The translations under genes were made by a program, and so were the position numbers. From the NCBI RefSeq assembly GCF_003330725.1, contig NZ_CP030840.1:4712001-4776000 (forward strand): a DNA stretch of 64,000 bases. Direction: 5' to 3'. Below, one piece after another: positions 10,024 to 19,208 of the stretch. The notes under the pieces were generated by a model. It had not been told where the DNA came from and ran no database searches. It saw nothing but the letters and a program-made list of their open reading frames with translations. This DNA comes from Acidisarcina polymorpha (lineage in GTDB: Bacteria; Acidobacteriota; Terriglobia; Terriglobales; Acidobacteriaceae). Position 1 is the first letter of the stretch, and each line of letters begins with the position of its first letter.

Positions 10024-10323
10024 TTACGAGGCCATTCCCCGAAGTTCCTGCTCAGCGCGGAACCAATCCTGTTCGTGCGAACCGTGATGGCGACCCCGGT
10101 CGGTCCAGAACTTGTGAGCCAGCTGCGCGATTTGTTCCCGGTTGGGCGCCGGCGTTGGGCCGGTAATCGCTGTTGGCTTTTCTGATACTGCTTTGGTCTT
10201 CGGTGAGGTGCTTCGCGATTTCACCGGGGCTGGCGCTGTTAACTGCTCGGTGAGCTCGGTCTTTTTTGCCGCCGCTGTCCGTGGCTTCGCAGGTGATTTC
10301 GCTTTTTTCACTGTCTCTGCCAT
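10024..10323 (-). CDS. Small Lys/Pro/Ala-rich protein with C-terminal DUF2934-like motif
   Basis: This 99-residue protein starts MAETVKKAKSPAKP, with AAGGAG 8 bp before the ATG. The first 60 residues are a low-complexity tail rich in K, P, A and T. The last 40 contain IAQLAHKFWTDRGRHHGSHEQDWFRAEQEL, broken here only by its length; the pattern A-x-x-x-W-x-x-x-G-x-x-x-G-x-x-x-x-D-W-x-x-A-E is that of DUF2934, common in Acidobacteriota and proteobacteria. The basic tail resembles nucleic-acid-binding histone-like tails, but the function is unknown. Confidence 0.8.
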   Translation of the reverse strand: MAETVKKAKSPAKPRTAAAKKTELTEQLTAPAPVKSRSTSPKTKAVSEKPTAITGPTPAPNREQIAQLAHKFWTDRGRHHGSHEQDWFRAEQELRGMAS

Positions 10324-10730
10324 ATTCAATCTCCTTGTGGGGCTCTTCCCGCAATTGCGGTTTCTACTTATCAGCATACGAAATGCTGACCAGTTTTCAC
10401 AATTCGTAATGACTGAGGAGTATCTCTCTGCTAACCCGAAAACAAAGTCTATTGAATGGGCCCCACATCAAGAGTTCTTGTTCGAGAGAAGAGAGTTGCC
10501 GAAACCTTTGGCAAAAACGACCGCTTATGGGGCCGGGACGAGTGTAGCAGGTAGGCAGGACATTCTCGTTTGGCAGCATCGTAGATTGCAGAATGGCCGC
10601 CGTCCCGTCGCAACCACGTTCGACTCTTTTGCGGCTTGCTACATCTAAAAGTGAGACTCAGTCTCTGTTGCCCAAGCTGGGTCCGTCGGGCCTGCATCAA
10701 CGGTTGAACTGAGCGGGTCCAATCCCATCT
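10324..10730. other. Intergenic, no gene recognised
   Basis: This 407-bp stretch lies between the starts of the DUF2934-type gene and the end of the EPS glycosyltransferase gene. Short open frames exist on both strands, but none has a ribosome-binding site plus a recognisable or hydrophobicity-patterned product. Nothing else was seen. It marks the left border of the EPS locus. Confidence 0.6.
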
Positions 10731-11750
10731 TTACTCTACTTTCGCGGCCGGGCTCGAAAGTTTTCGCGCTTTGCGCAGGACGCCGGAACTAGAGACAGGG
10801 CGCGGCGGCTGAGAAAGCCGTGCGCTGACGGGTGCCTTGGTTGCCCTGCGGAAGTATCCGCGCAGTCTGTGATATCCCAATGGAATCGTCATCGCCCGTA
10901 ACTTCAACTCATCGCTCAGCGTAATCGCCCCTGCTTTTTGTATCTCGCCTTCCAGGAGTTTTTTTAATCGAACGCACTCTCGGCGATACGTCAGGCTCTC
11001 AGTAAACCTACCGAAGAAGTGCATAATGTCCGGCTCGACCAAGCGCGGAACTTTTGCTTCGCCGACCCTCTTGACGAAACTACAGATGCCCTTCGCGACA
11101 TCGATTTTGATCTTTCCCTGAAGCTCTCCCGGGCTCCACATTCCGCGCCGTCCGAGGTCGGTCACCGATAGACCTTCGATGGCCATGGCTACTCCATAGA
11201 GTGCTTCATCTGCTGGGCCGTCACGGCGAAAATCAGAAAATCGCAGATCTCTGGCGTTCTTCAACAGGGATCGGGCGGTTTCGAACAAGCGGACTGCCTC
11301 GGGAGATTTGTTAAAGAAGTAGATGCCCCCATTAAATTTAGGAATTCCGCTGAGCGAGAAACGCTGTAAGACAAAATCCACATCAAGAAAGGTATCAACG
11401 TCACCGGTGCGCAATGTTTGTACGCCTTGCACGGCGAAATTCAGTCCTCTGAACGCTTCCCAAAATACATCGAGCTTTCCAACTACGAGACAGTCGCTGT
11501 CTATGAAAAGAGTCTCGTCAAAAGGACTGTATCGGTCAAGATACATCTTTTGCCTGACATTACTGCCAAATGAGGGCCGGTATTCAATCGTGGCGGTGTA
11601 AAGCTTTCTAAGCTCAGGGTCTCGCGAATCCGTTACTACCGCCCGAGGAGTCTCCGGTGCGTGAAGCATCAGCGATCGACCTAACGCTTTCGCCATTTCT
11701 ATATATTTCGGGGCACCAAAAGCAAGAGTAAGTACGCCACGTAGAGCCAT
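10731..11750 (-). CDS. GT-A type glycosyltransferase (GT8-like fold)
   Basis: This 339-residue protein starts MALRGVLTLAFGAPKYIEMA and contains DETLFIDSDCLVVG, a DxD sugar-nucleotide/metal motif in the GT8-like position. KFNGGIYFFNKSPEAVRLFE and DEALYGVAMA resemble the acceptor-side segments of that group. It probably adds a sugar to the EPS repeat or a surface glycan; donor and acceptor cannot be read from the sequence. GGAGAAG precedes the ATG. It lies 53 bp downstream of the flippase gene on the same strand. The C-terminal 60 residues are basic and proline-rich and may lie on the membrane. Confidence 0.8.
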   Translation of the reverse strand: MALRGVLTLAFGAPKYIEMAKALGRSLMLHAPETPRAVVTDSRDPELRKLYTATIEYRPSFGSNVRQKMYLDRYSPFDETLFIDSDCLVVGKLDVFWEAFRGLNFAVQGVQTLRTGDVDTFLDVDFVLQRFSLSGIPKFNGGIYFFNKSPEAVRLFETARSLLKNARDLRFSDFRRDGPADEALYGVAMAIEGLSVTDLGRRGMWSPGELQGKIKIDVAKGICSFVKRVGEAKVPRLVEPDIMHFFGRFTESLTYRRECVRLKKLLEGEIQKAGAITLSDELKLRAMTIPLGYHRLRGYFRRATKAPVSARLSQPPRPVSSSGVLRKARKLSSPAAKVE

Positions 11751-11803
11751 GAATGCTTCTCCATATCCTGATATCCGACATTGATCTGTCTAGGCGGTGC
11801 TAC

Positions 11804-13132
11804 CTAATGAACACTGTCTGTTAGTCCCTCTACTCCCATGACCGCGGAGGATCTGCCCTCCCTCTCGAGCAAGAACAAGAGCATTGCCCAACAGATGACG
11901 GCGAGTGCGCCATCGGTGGCGAGGCTTGACCAAGCCGCGCCCCGCCATGAGAAACGGGGGATCAGGAAAAGATTCAGGCCGAAATTAAAGAAGGCGACGG
12001 AAAACTGGGCCATCAGGCGCATCCGTTGATGGCCGATGCCAGCTAAAGCGTCGCCTGCGCTCAAATGGAGGCAGCGAAAGAGTGGCAGCAGGCAAAGCCA
12101 GCGCAATACAGAGACGCTGCCCCTATAATTGGGTCCAACCACATGCGGCAACAGAGGAGCAGCCAGAAACATGCAGACCGTCCCGACGATCGCAATGATA
12201 TAAGTGCGACGTAATAGTTTCGAGGCGAAACGAAACGCTGGTTCCACCCCTGTGGCTCCTAAGCGAAAAAACCGTGGAAAAGCCGCAGAGTGGATGGAAC
12301 GAATCGGAACTGTGCATACGTCGACTATCCGATAGGCCATCGCGTAAATTCCGTTGGCCGCCGTCATGCCGTAATGAACCAACATTACTTTATCGATGTC
12401 GTTATAGGCACCTACAGCCGTCCCGGACATTGCGAAGGATAGTCCCTCGCCGGCATGTTTGACGGTATGGAGCAAGTCAAACCGTGGAGGCCCAAACCTA
12501 CGGAAGACGATAACTAATGAGGCCAATGCGCCGATCGAGGACACACCGACCGAAGCATAGGCCCATGTCTGGGCTGAGATTTGGTGACAGAGAACCAGGA
12601 GAAGACATGCGAGTGCGAAGCGGCTTAGATTAACCACCAGACCGATCATCGCTGAGATCCGCATCTGCTCATAAGTCTGAAAGATCTGGCTCATGCAACC
12701 GGCAATGTTCAGGAAGAAGAAATCACCAACCGCCAGCACGGTCACCAAGCGAACGCTTGCTGATCCCACAAGCCAGGGAGCACAAAAGTGCACCGCAATG
12801 GCCAGCATGGAACCCATCGTAAAAGTCGTCAGGAGAATATTTCCGAAGTAAATAGAGTGGCGGGAGGAATCTAATGAGACATGGCGCAAAAAGACCAACC
12901 CTGAACCCAAACTACTGTAGCTCGCTATCATCGTCACAAGAGCCGCAGCCCCGGCGTATAAGCCCCATTGCGAGGGGGTTAGCAGCCGCGCAATGACCAT
13001 AAAGTAGAACGCCTGGATAATAATCGAAGCGCCCTGCCCCGAGAAAACCCATAAGGAGTTCTTCGCCAGCGTACTAGTTTGCAGTCGCGAGAGCATCGGA
13101 GCAAGCCTTCCACGATCAAAACGAAAAGACAT
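11804..13132 (-). CDS. Wzx-type polysaccharide flippase (oligosaccharide-lipid translocase)
   Basis: This 442-residue polytopic membrane protein has about 12 hydrophobic segments and the N-terminal layout LAKNSLWVFSGQGASIIIQAFYF typical of the PST/MATE-like family, where the first segment carries the N-x-x-W-x-x-x-G pattern. It is expected to move undecaprenyl-linked repeat units across the inner membrane. GAGGAG precedes the ATG. It sits between a glycosyltransferase and a thioesterase-like gene on the minus strand, as part of the EPS locus. Confidence 0.88.
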   Translation of the reverse strand: MSFRFDRGRLAPMLSRLQTSTLAKNSLWVFSGQGASIIIQAFYFMVIARLLTPSQWGLYAGAAALVTMIASYSSLGSGLVFLRHVSLDSSRHSIYFGNILLTTFTMGSMLAIAVHFCAPWLVGSASVRLVTVLAVGDFFFLNIAGCMSQIFQTYEQMRISAMIGLVVNLSRFALACLLLVLCHQISAQTWAYASVGVSSIGALASLVIVFRRFGPPRFDLLHTVKHAGEGLSFAMSGTAVGAYNDIDKVMLVHYGMTAANGIYAMAYRIVDVCTVPIRSIHSAAFPRFFRLGATGVEPAFRFASKLLRRTYIIAIVGTVCMFLAAPLLPHVVGPNYRGSVSVLRWLCLLPLFRCLHLSAGDALAGIGHQRMRLMAQFSVAFFNFGLNLFLIPRFSWRGAAWSSLATDGALAVICWAMLLFLLEREGRSSAVMGVEGLTDSVH

Positions 13133-13441
13133 CGAAACTCCTCACTGTCAAAACGAATATAAGGCCAACCGGTGAGAACGAGAGTGAGTAGACCGTTGGT
13201 AAAAGCGACATGGCCCCAGAGTTTTTGTTGAGAGTTTGTGAGAGAAGGACTAGAGAGTTGGGGACATAGGACCCGGTGGAATTCTGCTCAATCCCTCCCC
13301 CTCCGGCCGTGGAAGCCAACGTCTTCATCAAGGGTTCTTAGAGCCGGCCAGATGGCAACAGCTAAGAACACCTCATGCGTTTTCCCGCGCCTGAAGGGAG
13401 AATCCTCGCTCACGGCTTTATAGAGTTCGTTCTAACTAGGA
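13133..13441. other. Intergenic, no gene recognised
   Basis: This 309-bp spacer lies between the thioesterase-like gene and the flippase gene, both on the minus strand. A 71-codon frame overlapping the flippase start has no recognisable product. It probably holds the promoter of the flippase-glycosyltransferase pair, but no clear -35/-10 pair was identified. Confidence 0.5.
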
Positions 13442-14302
13442 TTAGTCGCCCCCGGGGCGGCCCGCAGTCATGAGGTCAAGAAGAGTGGAAAGTAGCATCG
13501 CGTTATTATCTGTTTGAAGCATGGTCTGGTGATCACCGGGTACACGGAACACCTTGCAATCGGAACAAAAATCAGTCCAGCCGAGATCGTCATTTCCCAC
13601 TGAATCGTAATCTCGAGACCGAAACAAGAATACCGGTGCAGTCAGGAAGCAGTTCGAACGGGTTATAGCGCTCCACCATGGCCGGGCAAGCTGAAGCTCC
13701 ATTTGCATGGTGATCTTAGGATGGAGATAGCCATCAAATCGAAAAATCAACGGAACACTCCGAAACCTGGAAAGCAGTTGAAGGACAGGGCGAAATGTTA
13801 CCTTCGTGAGACCCTTAGCGATCACTGATGCCAGCACTTCGCGGACGCGGAAGTCAAGCACGTTGGAAATGAGGCTGTGCAGCTTCTTACCACGAGAGGG
13901 ACCTGAAGGCTCGCTGATGGCAGGTGCATCTAGTATAGCGACACGCAAATCATCTCTGCCTTCGTGTTGAAACGCGAGGGCGACGGCGTAGGCAACTCGT
14001 CCGCCAATGGAGTAACCCGCAATTCGCAATGGGCCCACGGGCACTTCTCTTTCGATCTGCCTTTTGACAAAAGCGACCACCTCAGCGAAGTGTGACCCCG
14101 GAACCACCAGATCGGTCCAATCCAAGTAATTCACTCGATGAACCGGAAGACTATCCTCAAGAGGAAGCCACACGCGGTCAAACTCGGGATCATTGTCCTT
14201 TAGTCCTGGCAGAAGAAACAGCGGGGACAGATTGCGGGAAGCTGCCGCCGCCTCAAAGGTGCAGCGGTACTCTTCAACGGATACCATGCAGTCAGTTTCC
14301 AT
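13442..14302 (-). CDS. Thioesterase-type alpha/beta hydrolase in the EPS locus
   Basis: This 286-residue cytoplasmic alpha/beta hydrolase resembles the thioesterase domains of non-ribosomal peptide and polyketide synthases. It shows LSPLFLLPGLKDNDPEF near the oxyanion loop, the nucleophile elbow IAGYSIGGRVA, VAILDAPA after the following strand and a late GDHQTML that would supply the histidine. No carrier protein or synthase is nearby, so it may act on an acyl or amino-acyl decoration of the polysaccharide or on an acyl-CoA. This is inference from location. The start could also be the internal Met at 14287. Confidence 0.75.
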   Translation of the reverse strand: METDCMVSVEEYRCTFEAAAASRNLSPLFLLPGLKDNDPEFDRVWLPLEDSLPVHRVNYLDWTDLVVPGSHFAEVVAFVKRQIEREVPVGPLRIAGYSIGGRVAYAVALAFQHEGRDDLRVAILDAPAISEPSGPSRGKKLHSLISNVLDFRVREVLASVIAKGLTKVTFRPVLQLLSRFRSVPLIFRFDGYLHPKITMQMELQLARPWWSAITRSNCFLTAPVFLFRSRDYDSVGNDDLGWTDFCSDCKVFRVPGDHQTMLQTDNNAMLLSTLLDLMTAGRPGGD

Positions 14303-14757
14303 CGTCTATGTCCAACTCCCGAGAATCATTCCTGGGTCCCAAGGCTGACCTTGAATGCCGGCTCTACTCTGACCTGGAGCGAAGGTTACTAAGACAACAA
14401 ACCTAAGAGCAAACTAGACTATGCTCTCGCCGCCGCGACCGCGAGATGTCAGAGCTAATATAGCGAAGTTCCGGCTAAAGTGAAATAGGACACCTTCTCT
14501 TTCGTAGCTAAAGCTTCCTCACGAAGATTCGTTCACACAGCTTAGTCGACCATGAATCGCACACAGTAATAACTTGGATAGATCGGATGCTGCGAGCTTG
14601 GACATACTTTCGGCCCTATGATGCTGCTCAGCGTTCCACTAAGCTATCTAGCAAGGCTCTTCCGTCAAAGTACTCGCAAAGCAAAAACTGACCAGCCATC
14701 ACAAATGTCGTCCCTAACGTCAATTAAAAGAAGCCCTGTGTTGCACATTCCCGGAGA
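14303..14757. other. Divergent intergenic region in the EPS locus
   Basis: This 455-bp spacer lies between the divergent thioesterase-like gene and the first plus-strand glycosyltransferase. It is visibly more AT-rich than the flanking housekeeping genes. It must carry promoters for both directions, but no strong sigma-70 pair was picked out and no RNA gene was seen. Confidence 0.5.
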
Positions 14758-15960
14758 ATGTTAGAGCCCCCTATGAACAATAGACTCGATGAAACTGCGT
14801 CCGGCGGCGGAATAAAGCCCTCAGCCCGATTAAGCAAAAAAGACCGCAAACGTATCTTGATCATCGGTATTGGAGCTCCATTCGGAGGAGTCGAAAGTTA
14901 CATTCTCGGCCTGGTCGATCTTTTCGGAGAGAAGGCACAACTGTTTGCCTTATGCGGCCTTCCAGAACTAGCTGCCCGTTTACGTCGAGCCAATGTGAAG
15001 GTCTTCCGCATACCTGTTGTTAGAAGTCCTGGCGGGAGCCTCATACTCTTCCAACTGAGCAATCTCGTTCGTTTAATCGTGGCGTTCGCCATTCTTCCAG
15101 TACTAGTCCTCCGGTACAGAATTGACATAGTTCAGGTGAACGGCTACTACGAATCGCTGTTGGTGCTACCCGCCAGACTTCTAGGATGCGCCATTGTCAG
15201 GACGTCGCATAGCTCTTCAGAAATTGATCGCTACCGTTGGTACCGCGAACCTACCAAGTATTTCCCTCGTCTGGCCGCTATGCACCTATTGAAGCTGGCT
15301 ACCAAGGTGATTTGCGTTTCCGAAGCCGTTGGTAAAGACGTCTTGCAAAATGTTCCTGCGGATAAGGTCGTAGTCATTCCAAACTGGGTTCCAGAAGTGC
15401 CCGTTGCCAAGACCGAACCTGAGTCATTATCGCCACCGATAAAGTTACTGTATGTCGGACGACTGGAACAGTACAAAGGGCTTCATCTCCTGCTTGAAGC
15501 AATCCGCGGCATGAAGGGTCTACACCTCACAGTCGTCGGCGTCGGAAGCTATCGCGAGGAGCTGGAAAGACTCGCCCAAGGTCTTGACGTCGAGTTCAAA
15601 GGCTTCTGTGCAAATACCGCCCCGTTTTATGAAGAAGCAGACATATTCATTAATCCCTCACTAGGGCCGGAGGGGTTACCAATTGTGTCGCTCGAGTCAA
15701 TGGCCCACGGTTTGCCGTGCATCTTCAGTGCGCTGCCGGTGCATAGGGAAATATCCGACAATGGAGTCGCCTCGTTGCTTTTTCAGGTTGGCGACGCCAA
15801 CGACCTACGCGCGAAGTTGCTCCGGCTGGTAGAGGATCAGAGTATGCGTAGATCGCTATCGCAGCGAGCGCGCAATATCATCCATGAGCGTTACAGCCCC
15901 GATGCGGCTCGTAGGGCCTACACACGTGCATTCGAGCTTAGGGAAGAATACTCGACATAA
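14758..15960 (+). CDS. Glycosyltransferase family 4 (EPS)
   Basis: This 400-residue GT-B glycosyltransferase has an N-terminal Rossmann half starting ILIIGIGAPFGGVESYILGL and a C-terminal half with LLYVGRLEQYKGLHLLLEAI. The retaining-enzyme E-x7-E motif is present as EGLPIVSLE. It is expected to add a sugar during EPS repeat assembly at the inner membrane. Two starts are possible. ATG at 14758 has GGAG only 1 bp away; ATG at 14773 gives MNNRLDETASG and is equally plausible. The first 30 residues are poorly conserved either way. Confidence 0.88.
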   Translation: MLEPPMNNRLDETASGGGIKPSARLSKKDRKRILIIGIGAPFGGVESYILGLVDLFGEKAQLFALCGLPELAARLRRANVKVFRIPVVRSPGGSLILFQLSNLVRLIVAFAILPVLVLRYRIDIVQVNGYYESLLVLPARLLGCAIVRTSHSSSEIDRYRWYREPTKYFPRLAAMHLLKLATKVICVSEAVGKDVLQNVPADKVVVIPNWVPEVPVAKTEPESLSPPIKLLYVGRLEQYKGLHLLLEAIRGMKGLHLTVVGVGSYREELERLAQGLDVEFKGFCANTAPFYEEADIFINPSLGPEGLPIVSLESMAHGLPCIFSALPVHREISDNGVASLLFQVGDANDLRAKLLRLVEDQSMRRSLSQRARNIIHERYSPDAARRAYTRAFELREEYST

Positions 15961-16040
15961 GAACCGAGTGGACGGGCCGAAGAACGCCCCGGACAGCAGG
16001 TAGATCCTCCGGCTGCTGATATCTATTATCTAGGAGACCG

Positions 16041-17195
16041 ATGCCACGCACAGCTACCTCAAAGGCGCAGCCAAGTGTTCTACTCGTCGGGAACTATCTC
16101 CCCGATGGCCAGCAGAGCATGCAGCGCTATGCTGAATTGTTGTACGGCGAGCTCTTATCCCAAGGAGTCTCCGTCCAATTGGTGCGGCCGGAGGCTGTCT
16201 TCGGTCGGTGGGCTACGAAGTACAGGCAGGCATCCAAGCTTTTGGCCAACATCGACAAATATGTTGTATTCCCTCTGCGCCTACGGGTGCTCAGTAGGAG
16301 ATACGATGTAGTCCATATTTGTGACCACTCGAACGCGTTCTATCTGCACCAGGTGTCTCGAGCGTCCTGCCTCATCACCTGTCACGATCTATTCTCTATC
16401 AAAGGCGAGTTAGGTCATTACCCGCAGATGCAGGGAGCCTCCAGCTTACAGTATCGCCGGCGCATTGCTTGGACCCTTTCGTCGATTCGGGCCAGCCGCA
16501 ATGTAGTCTGCGTGTCGGACAAGACGAGAGATGATCTCGAGGCTCTTCTTCAAGGGGGGCCTACGCGTCTTGTGACGATACCGCATCCTTTGAATCGTGA
16601 CTTCGCGGATATGTCAGAGGAGCAGATCCGGACTACGCTAGCGAGAGTGAACCCGGCTATCAGTACAAAGTATTTTGTTCACGTGGGCGGCAATCAGTGG
16701 TACAAGAATCGGGCAGGTGTGATCCGTATCTTCCGGGGACTTCAGAAGCTGCCTCAATTCAGAGACGCTCAGTTGGTAATGGCTGGGAAGCCGTGGACCA
16801 CAGAAATGCGGTCTCTTTGTTCAGACACCACAACTCAGGACGTACTTGAAGTAATAAATCCAAGTAATGAAGAGGTGCAAGCTCTGTACTCCGGCGCCAT
16901 GGCACTTCTGTTTCCGTCCCTCTACGAGGGGTTCGGATGGCCTATCTTGGAGGCACAAGCTTGTAAGTGTCCGGTTGTCACCTCGGATCGCGCACCGATG
17001 ACGGAGATCGCGGGAGCCTCTGCGATCTTCATCGACCCTGAGAACCCCGAGGCTGCAGCAAGTAAGGTAGGCTTGGAGTTGGGCCGGCGTAGTAGCTTGA
17101 TACGTGCTGGTCTGGAGAATCTAGAAAGGTTTGGCAAAGAGAGTATTATCGCCAGATATTGTGATCTCTATCAGGAAATTGCTTCAGGAGTGTAG
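16041..17195 (+). CDS. Glycosyltransferase family 4 (EPS)
   Basis: This 384-residue GT-B enzyme has the acceptor-side N-half (VLLVGNYLPDGQQSMQRYAE) and a donor-side C-half with KYFVHVGGNQWYKNRAGV, then the E-x7-E motif EGFGWPILEAQ. It resembles mannosyltransferase-type GT4 enzymes in EPS clusters, but the sugar cannot be assigned. AGGAG lies 4 bp before the ATG. It follows the previous glycosyltransferase by 80 bp. Its stop codon lies inside a long perfect inverted repeat. Confidence 0.9.
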   Translation: MPRTATSKAQPSVLLVGNYLPDGQQSMQRYAELLYGELLSQGVSVQLVRPEAVFGRWATKYRQASKLLANIDKYVVFPLRLRVLSRRYDVVHICDHSNAFYLHQVSRASCLITCHDLFSIKGELGHYPQMQGASSLQYRRRIAWTLSSIRASRNVVCVSDKTRDDLEALLQGGPTRLVTIPHPLNRDFADMSEEQIRTTLARVNPAISTKYFVHVGGNQWYKNRAGVIRIFRGLQKLPQFRDAQLVMAGKPWTTEMRSLCSDTTTQDVLEVINPSNEEVQALYSGAMALLFPSLYEGFGWPILEAQACKCPVVTSDRAPMTEIAGASAIFIDPENPEAAASKVGLELGRRSSLIRAGLENLERFGKESIIARYCDLYQEIASGV

Positions 17196-17223
17196 TCTTA
17201 GCGGGCGCCAGGACTACACTCCT
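17186..17223. terminator. Long perfect inverted repeat between convergent EPS genes
   Basis: AGGAGTGTAGTC (17186-17197) is followed after a 14-nt loop by its exact complement GACTACACTCCT (17212-17223). The left arm contains the stop codon of the upstream glycosyltransferase. The position between convergent genes suggests a two-way terminator or RNA-stabilising stem. There is no clean U-run on either side, so intrinsic termination is not certain. Confidence 0.55.
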
Positions 17224-17334
17224 TGAGGAGTGTGTTGAATTCTGAGATTCACCGGGTTCTGATTCACCATACCAGACCGGTTGAAGGTGAATGGCGAGGG
17301 ATTTGGCGGGTTGCGATGGAGGAGCCGTCGGATG

Positions 17335-18309
17335 TTAATCCCCTGATGCACCCGGAGCGCTCGAGTGATACAGGAGGGCGGTCCGCCGTTCCGACGAGAT
17401 AAAGGCGCGCATCTTCGGGTAGACCAGCCCGTAGAGTACAAGGAGCCAAAGAACCTTTGGGGTAACCCGACCATATCTCCGGCAATCTTTTAGAAGAGTG
17501 CAGAATACACCCCATTGGATACCGTGCTTTCCCGCGTGGTTCATGCACATCACCGCGAGGAAGGACGAGAGAGCGCGGGGAGTGAACAAGTTCCTGTTCC
17601 CCATCGCCCATTGATATGAATCTCTCCAATCAAGCGCTTGAGTGATTCGTACGCGCTTTTTCTCGTTGTAGAAGATGCTCAGTGGTTCATCTACTAGGGC
17701 CATGCTGACGTCCGGCAGACGGAGAGCGCGTAGGAGCCAATCTGTGTCTTGATTGCGCTTAAGCCCCTTGGCAAATGGTACCTCTAGCAGAAACTCTCGA
17801 GAGACAAGCCACGTGGATGTTTGCGGAAATCCCTCGATTGTGCCGAGGAGAGAGACCTCTGAGTACAAGAAGTCACTAATCGCTTGGTTGGGCTTAGGAA
17901 AGCGACGCGGGCGCAGCAGATTCGAAGATCCCTGGAAGTCGAAATATTGACAGGTCACAACCGTCCGTCCCTTGGGCATGCCCTCGGCAACTGCTAGCTG
18001 CTTTTCAACTTTGGTCGGATACCATTCGTCATCATCGTCCAACAACGCAATCCATTCACTGTGAGCTTGTCGCACTGCAATGTTGCGTGCTTCGGAGCCA
18101 CCTTCATTGCACTCGAGCGCGATCACACGAAGTCTCTCGTCGTGGAACTCCTTGAGGGCCGCAACCGTCTCCGGATCCGGCCCGTCTACGACGACAATCA
18201 CTTCCAGGTTAGCCATAGTCTGTGCAAGAGCGCTGCGTACAGCACGGCAAACCAAGTGGGGACGAAACCGCGTTGGAATCACCGCACTGACCAGGGGTGC
18301 TTGGGTCAT
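17335..18309 (-). CDS. Glycosyltransferase family 2 (EPS)
   Basis: This 324-residue GT-A enzyme shows the family start VSAVIPTRFRPHLVCRAVRSAL, the nucleotide-binding EVIVVVDGPDPET and the metal-binding acidic cluster LLDDDDEWYP. The C-terminal third includes a QDTDWLLRAL segment, which fits the catalytic-base region of GT2 enzymes. It is expected to transfer a sugar in EPS synthesis. AGGAGAG precedes the ATG. It lies 11 bp downstream of the Wza-type gene and so probably belongs to the autokinase-export-glycosyltransferase operon. Confidence 0.9.
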   Translation of the reverse strand: MTQAPLVSAVIPTRFRPHLVCRAVRSALAQTMANLEVIVVVDGPDPETVAALKEFHDERLRVIALECNEGGSEARNIAVRQAHSEWIALLDDDDEWYPTKVEKQLAVAEGMPKGRTVVTCQYFDFQGSSNLLRPRRFPKPNQAISDFLYSEVSLLGTIEGFPQTSTWLVSREFLLEVPFAKGLKRNQDTDWLLRALRLPDVSMALVDEPLSIFYNEKKRVRITQALDWRDSYQWAMGNRNLFTPRALSSFLAVMCMNHAGKHGIQWGVFCTLLKDCRRYGRVTPKVLWLLVLYGLVYPKMRAFISSERRTALLYHSSAPGASGD

Positions 18310-18320
18310 TTTGTCTCTCC

Positions 18321-19208
18321 TCAGAAGTGGTAGATCGCCGCACCAGATGTGGACGCCATGACCCCAGAAGCACCGCTGGTCAAAAAATTGCGCAAGTAAC
18401 TGAAGGGAACGAAGAGAACGTCATTAGCCTGCATGGCAACATCAGCTGCCTTCCCCTTCTGCATATCACCGAGAGGTACTGGAGTTTGTTCATAACTACC
18501 ATCAGGCTTCTTCCTAAGAAGGCGTGTGTGTGATGGAACCGCACTATTCAAAGTGCCCCCCGCAACGGCAACCATCTGAAGAACGGTTAGCTTAGCATCG
18601 TTATTGCTATCTAAAACATACCCTCCCGGCCGGCTCACGTCGCCAAGAACGTAGACGAGCCCCGCCTTCGGCACAATGATCGTATCCCCGGGGTTAACCA
18701 TCACGGAAGTGTCCAGAGCGCGATCCGCATGGTTTGAGAGGAAGTAAGGTATCTTCTCCTTCGTTCCGCGTCGCTCAATGGTGATATTACGGTCGGCATC
18801 ATCTGAGAGCCCGCCTGCGAGAGTCAAAACATCAACTACCGAGCGGGGTGTTGAGATAGGGTAGGCGCCAGGGGTATGAACCTGCCCGGTCACCGTGACG
18901 GCTTGTGTGGCATACGTTTCAACATTGAGGATGACTTGAGGCTGCCTCATTATCTTGTGCGCCGCGAATGCCGCTTCAATGGCGCGAGCCGCTTGCGTGG
19001 CGCTCAACCCAGCCACATGAATCTGACCGAGAAAGAGCAGGCTGATGTCGCCAGCGTCAGAGACCCGAGGATGTTGCTCCATATCGGGAGTATCGTAGAA
19101 CTGGACGTGCAAAACGTCTCCAGGTCCAATCAACAGGCTTTCGTTTTGTGCATAGCACATGGTCGATGCAATGAACAGCACCAGTAGACAAAGTTTAAGC
19201 GTTCGCAT
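18321..19208 (-). CDS. Polysaccharide export protein, Wza/SLBB type
   Basis: This 295-residue export protein has a signal peptide ending around MCYAQ, a Poly_export domain starting LLIGPGDVLHVQFYDTP, and SLBB-type repeats (VTVTGQVHTPGAYPI and VYVLGDVSRPGGYVL). It should form the periplasmic/outer-membrane channel for EPS. Unlike many Wza proteins it has no good lipobox; the only Cys near the cleavage site is not in L-x-x-C context. The start overlaps the last 14 bases of the autokinase gene, implying translational coupling. Confidence 0.92.
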   Translation of the reverse strand: MRTLKLCLLVLFIASTMCYAQNESLLIGPGDVLHVQFYDTPDMEQHPRVSDAGDISLLFLGQIHVAGLSATQAARAIEAAFAAHKIMRQPQVILNVETYATQAVTVTGQVHTPGAYPISTPRSVVDVLTLAGGLSDDADRNITIERRGTKEKIPYFLSNHADRALDTSVMVNPGDTIIVPKAGLVYVLGDVSRPGGYVLDSNNDAKLTVLQMVAVAGGTLNSAVPSHTRLLRKKPDGSYEQTPVPLGDMQKGKAADVAMQANDVLFVPFSYLRNFLTSGASGVMASTSGAAIYHF

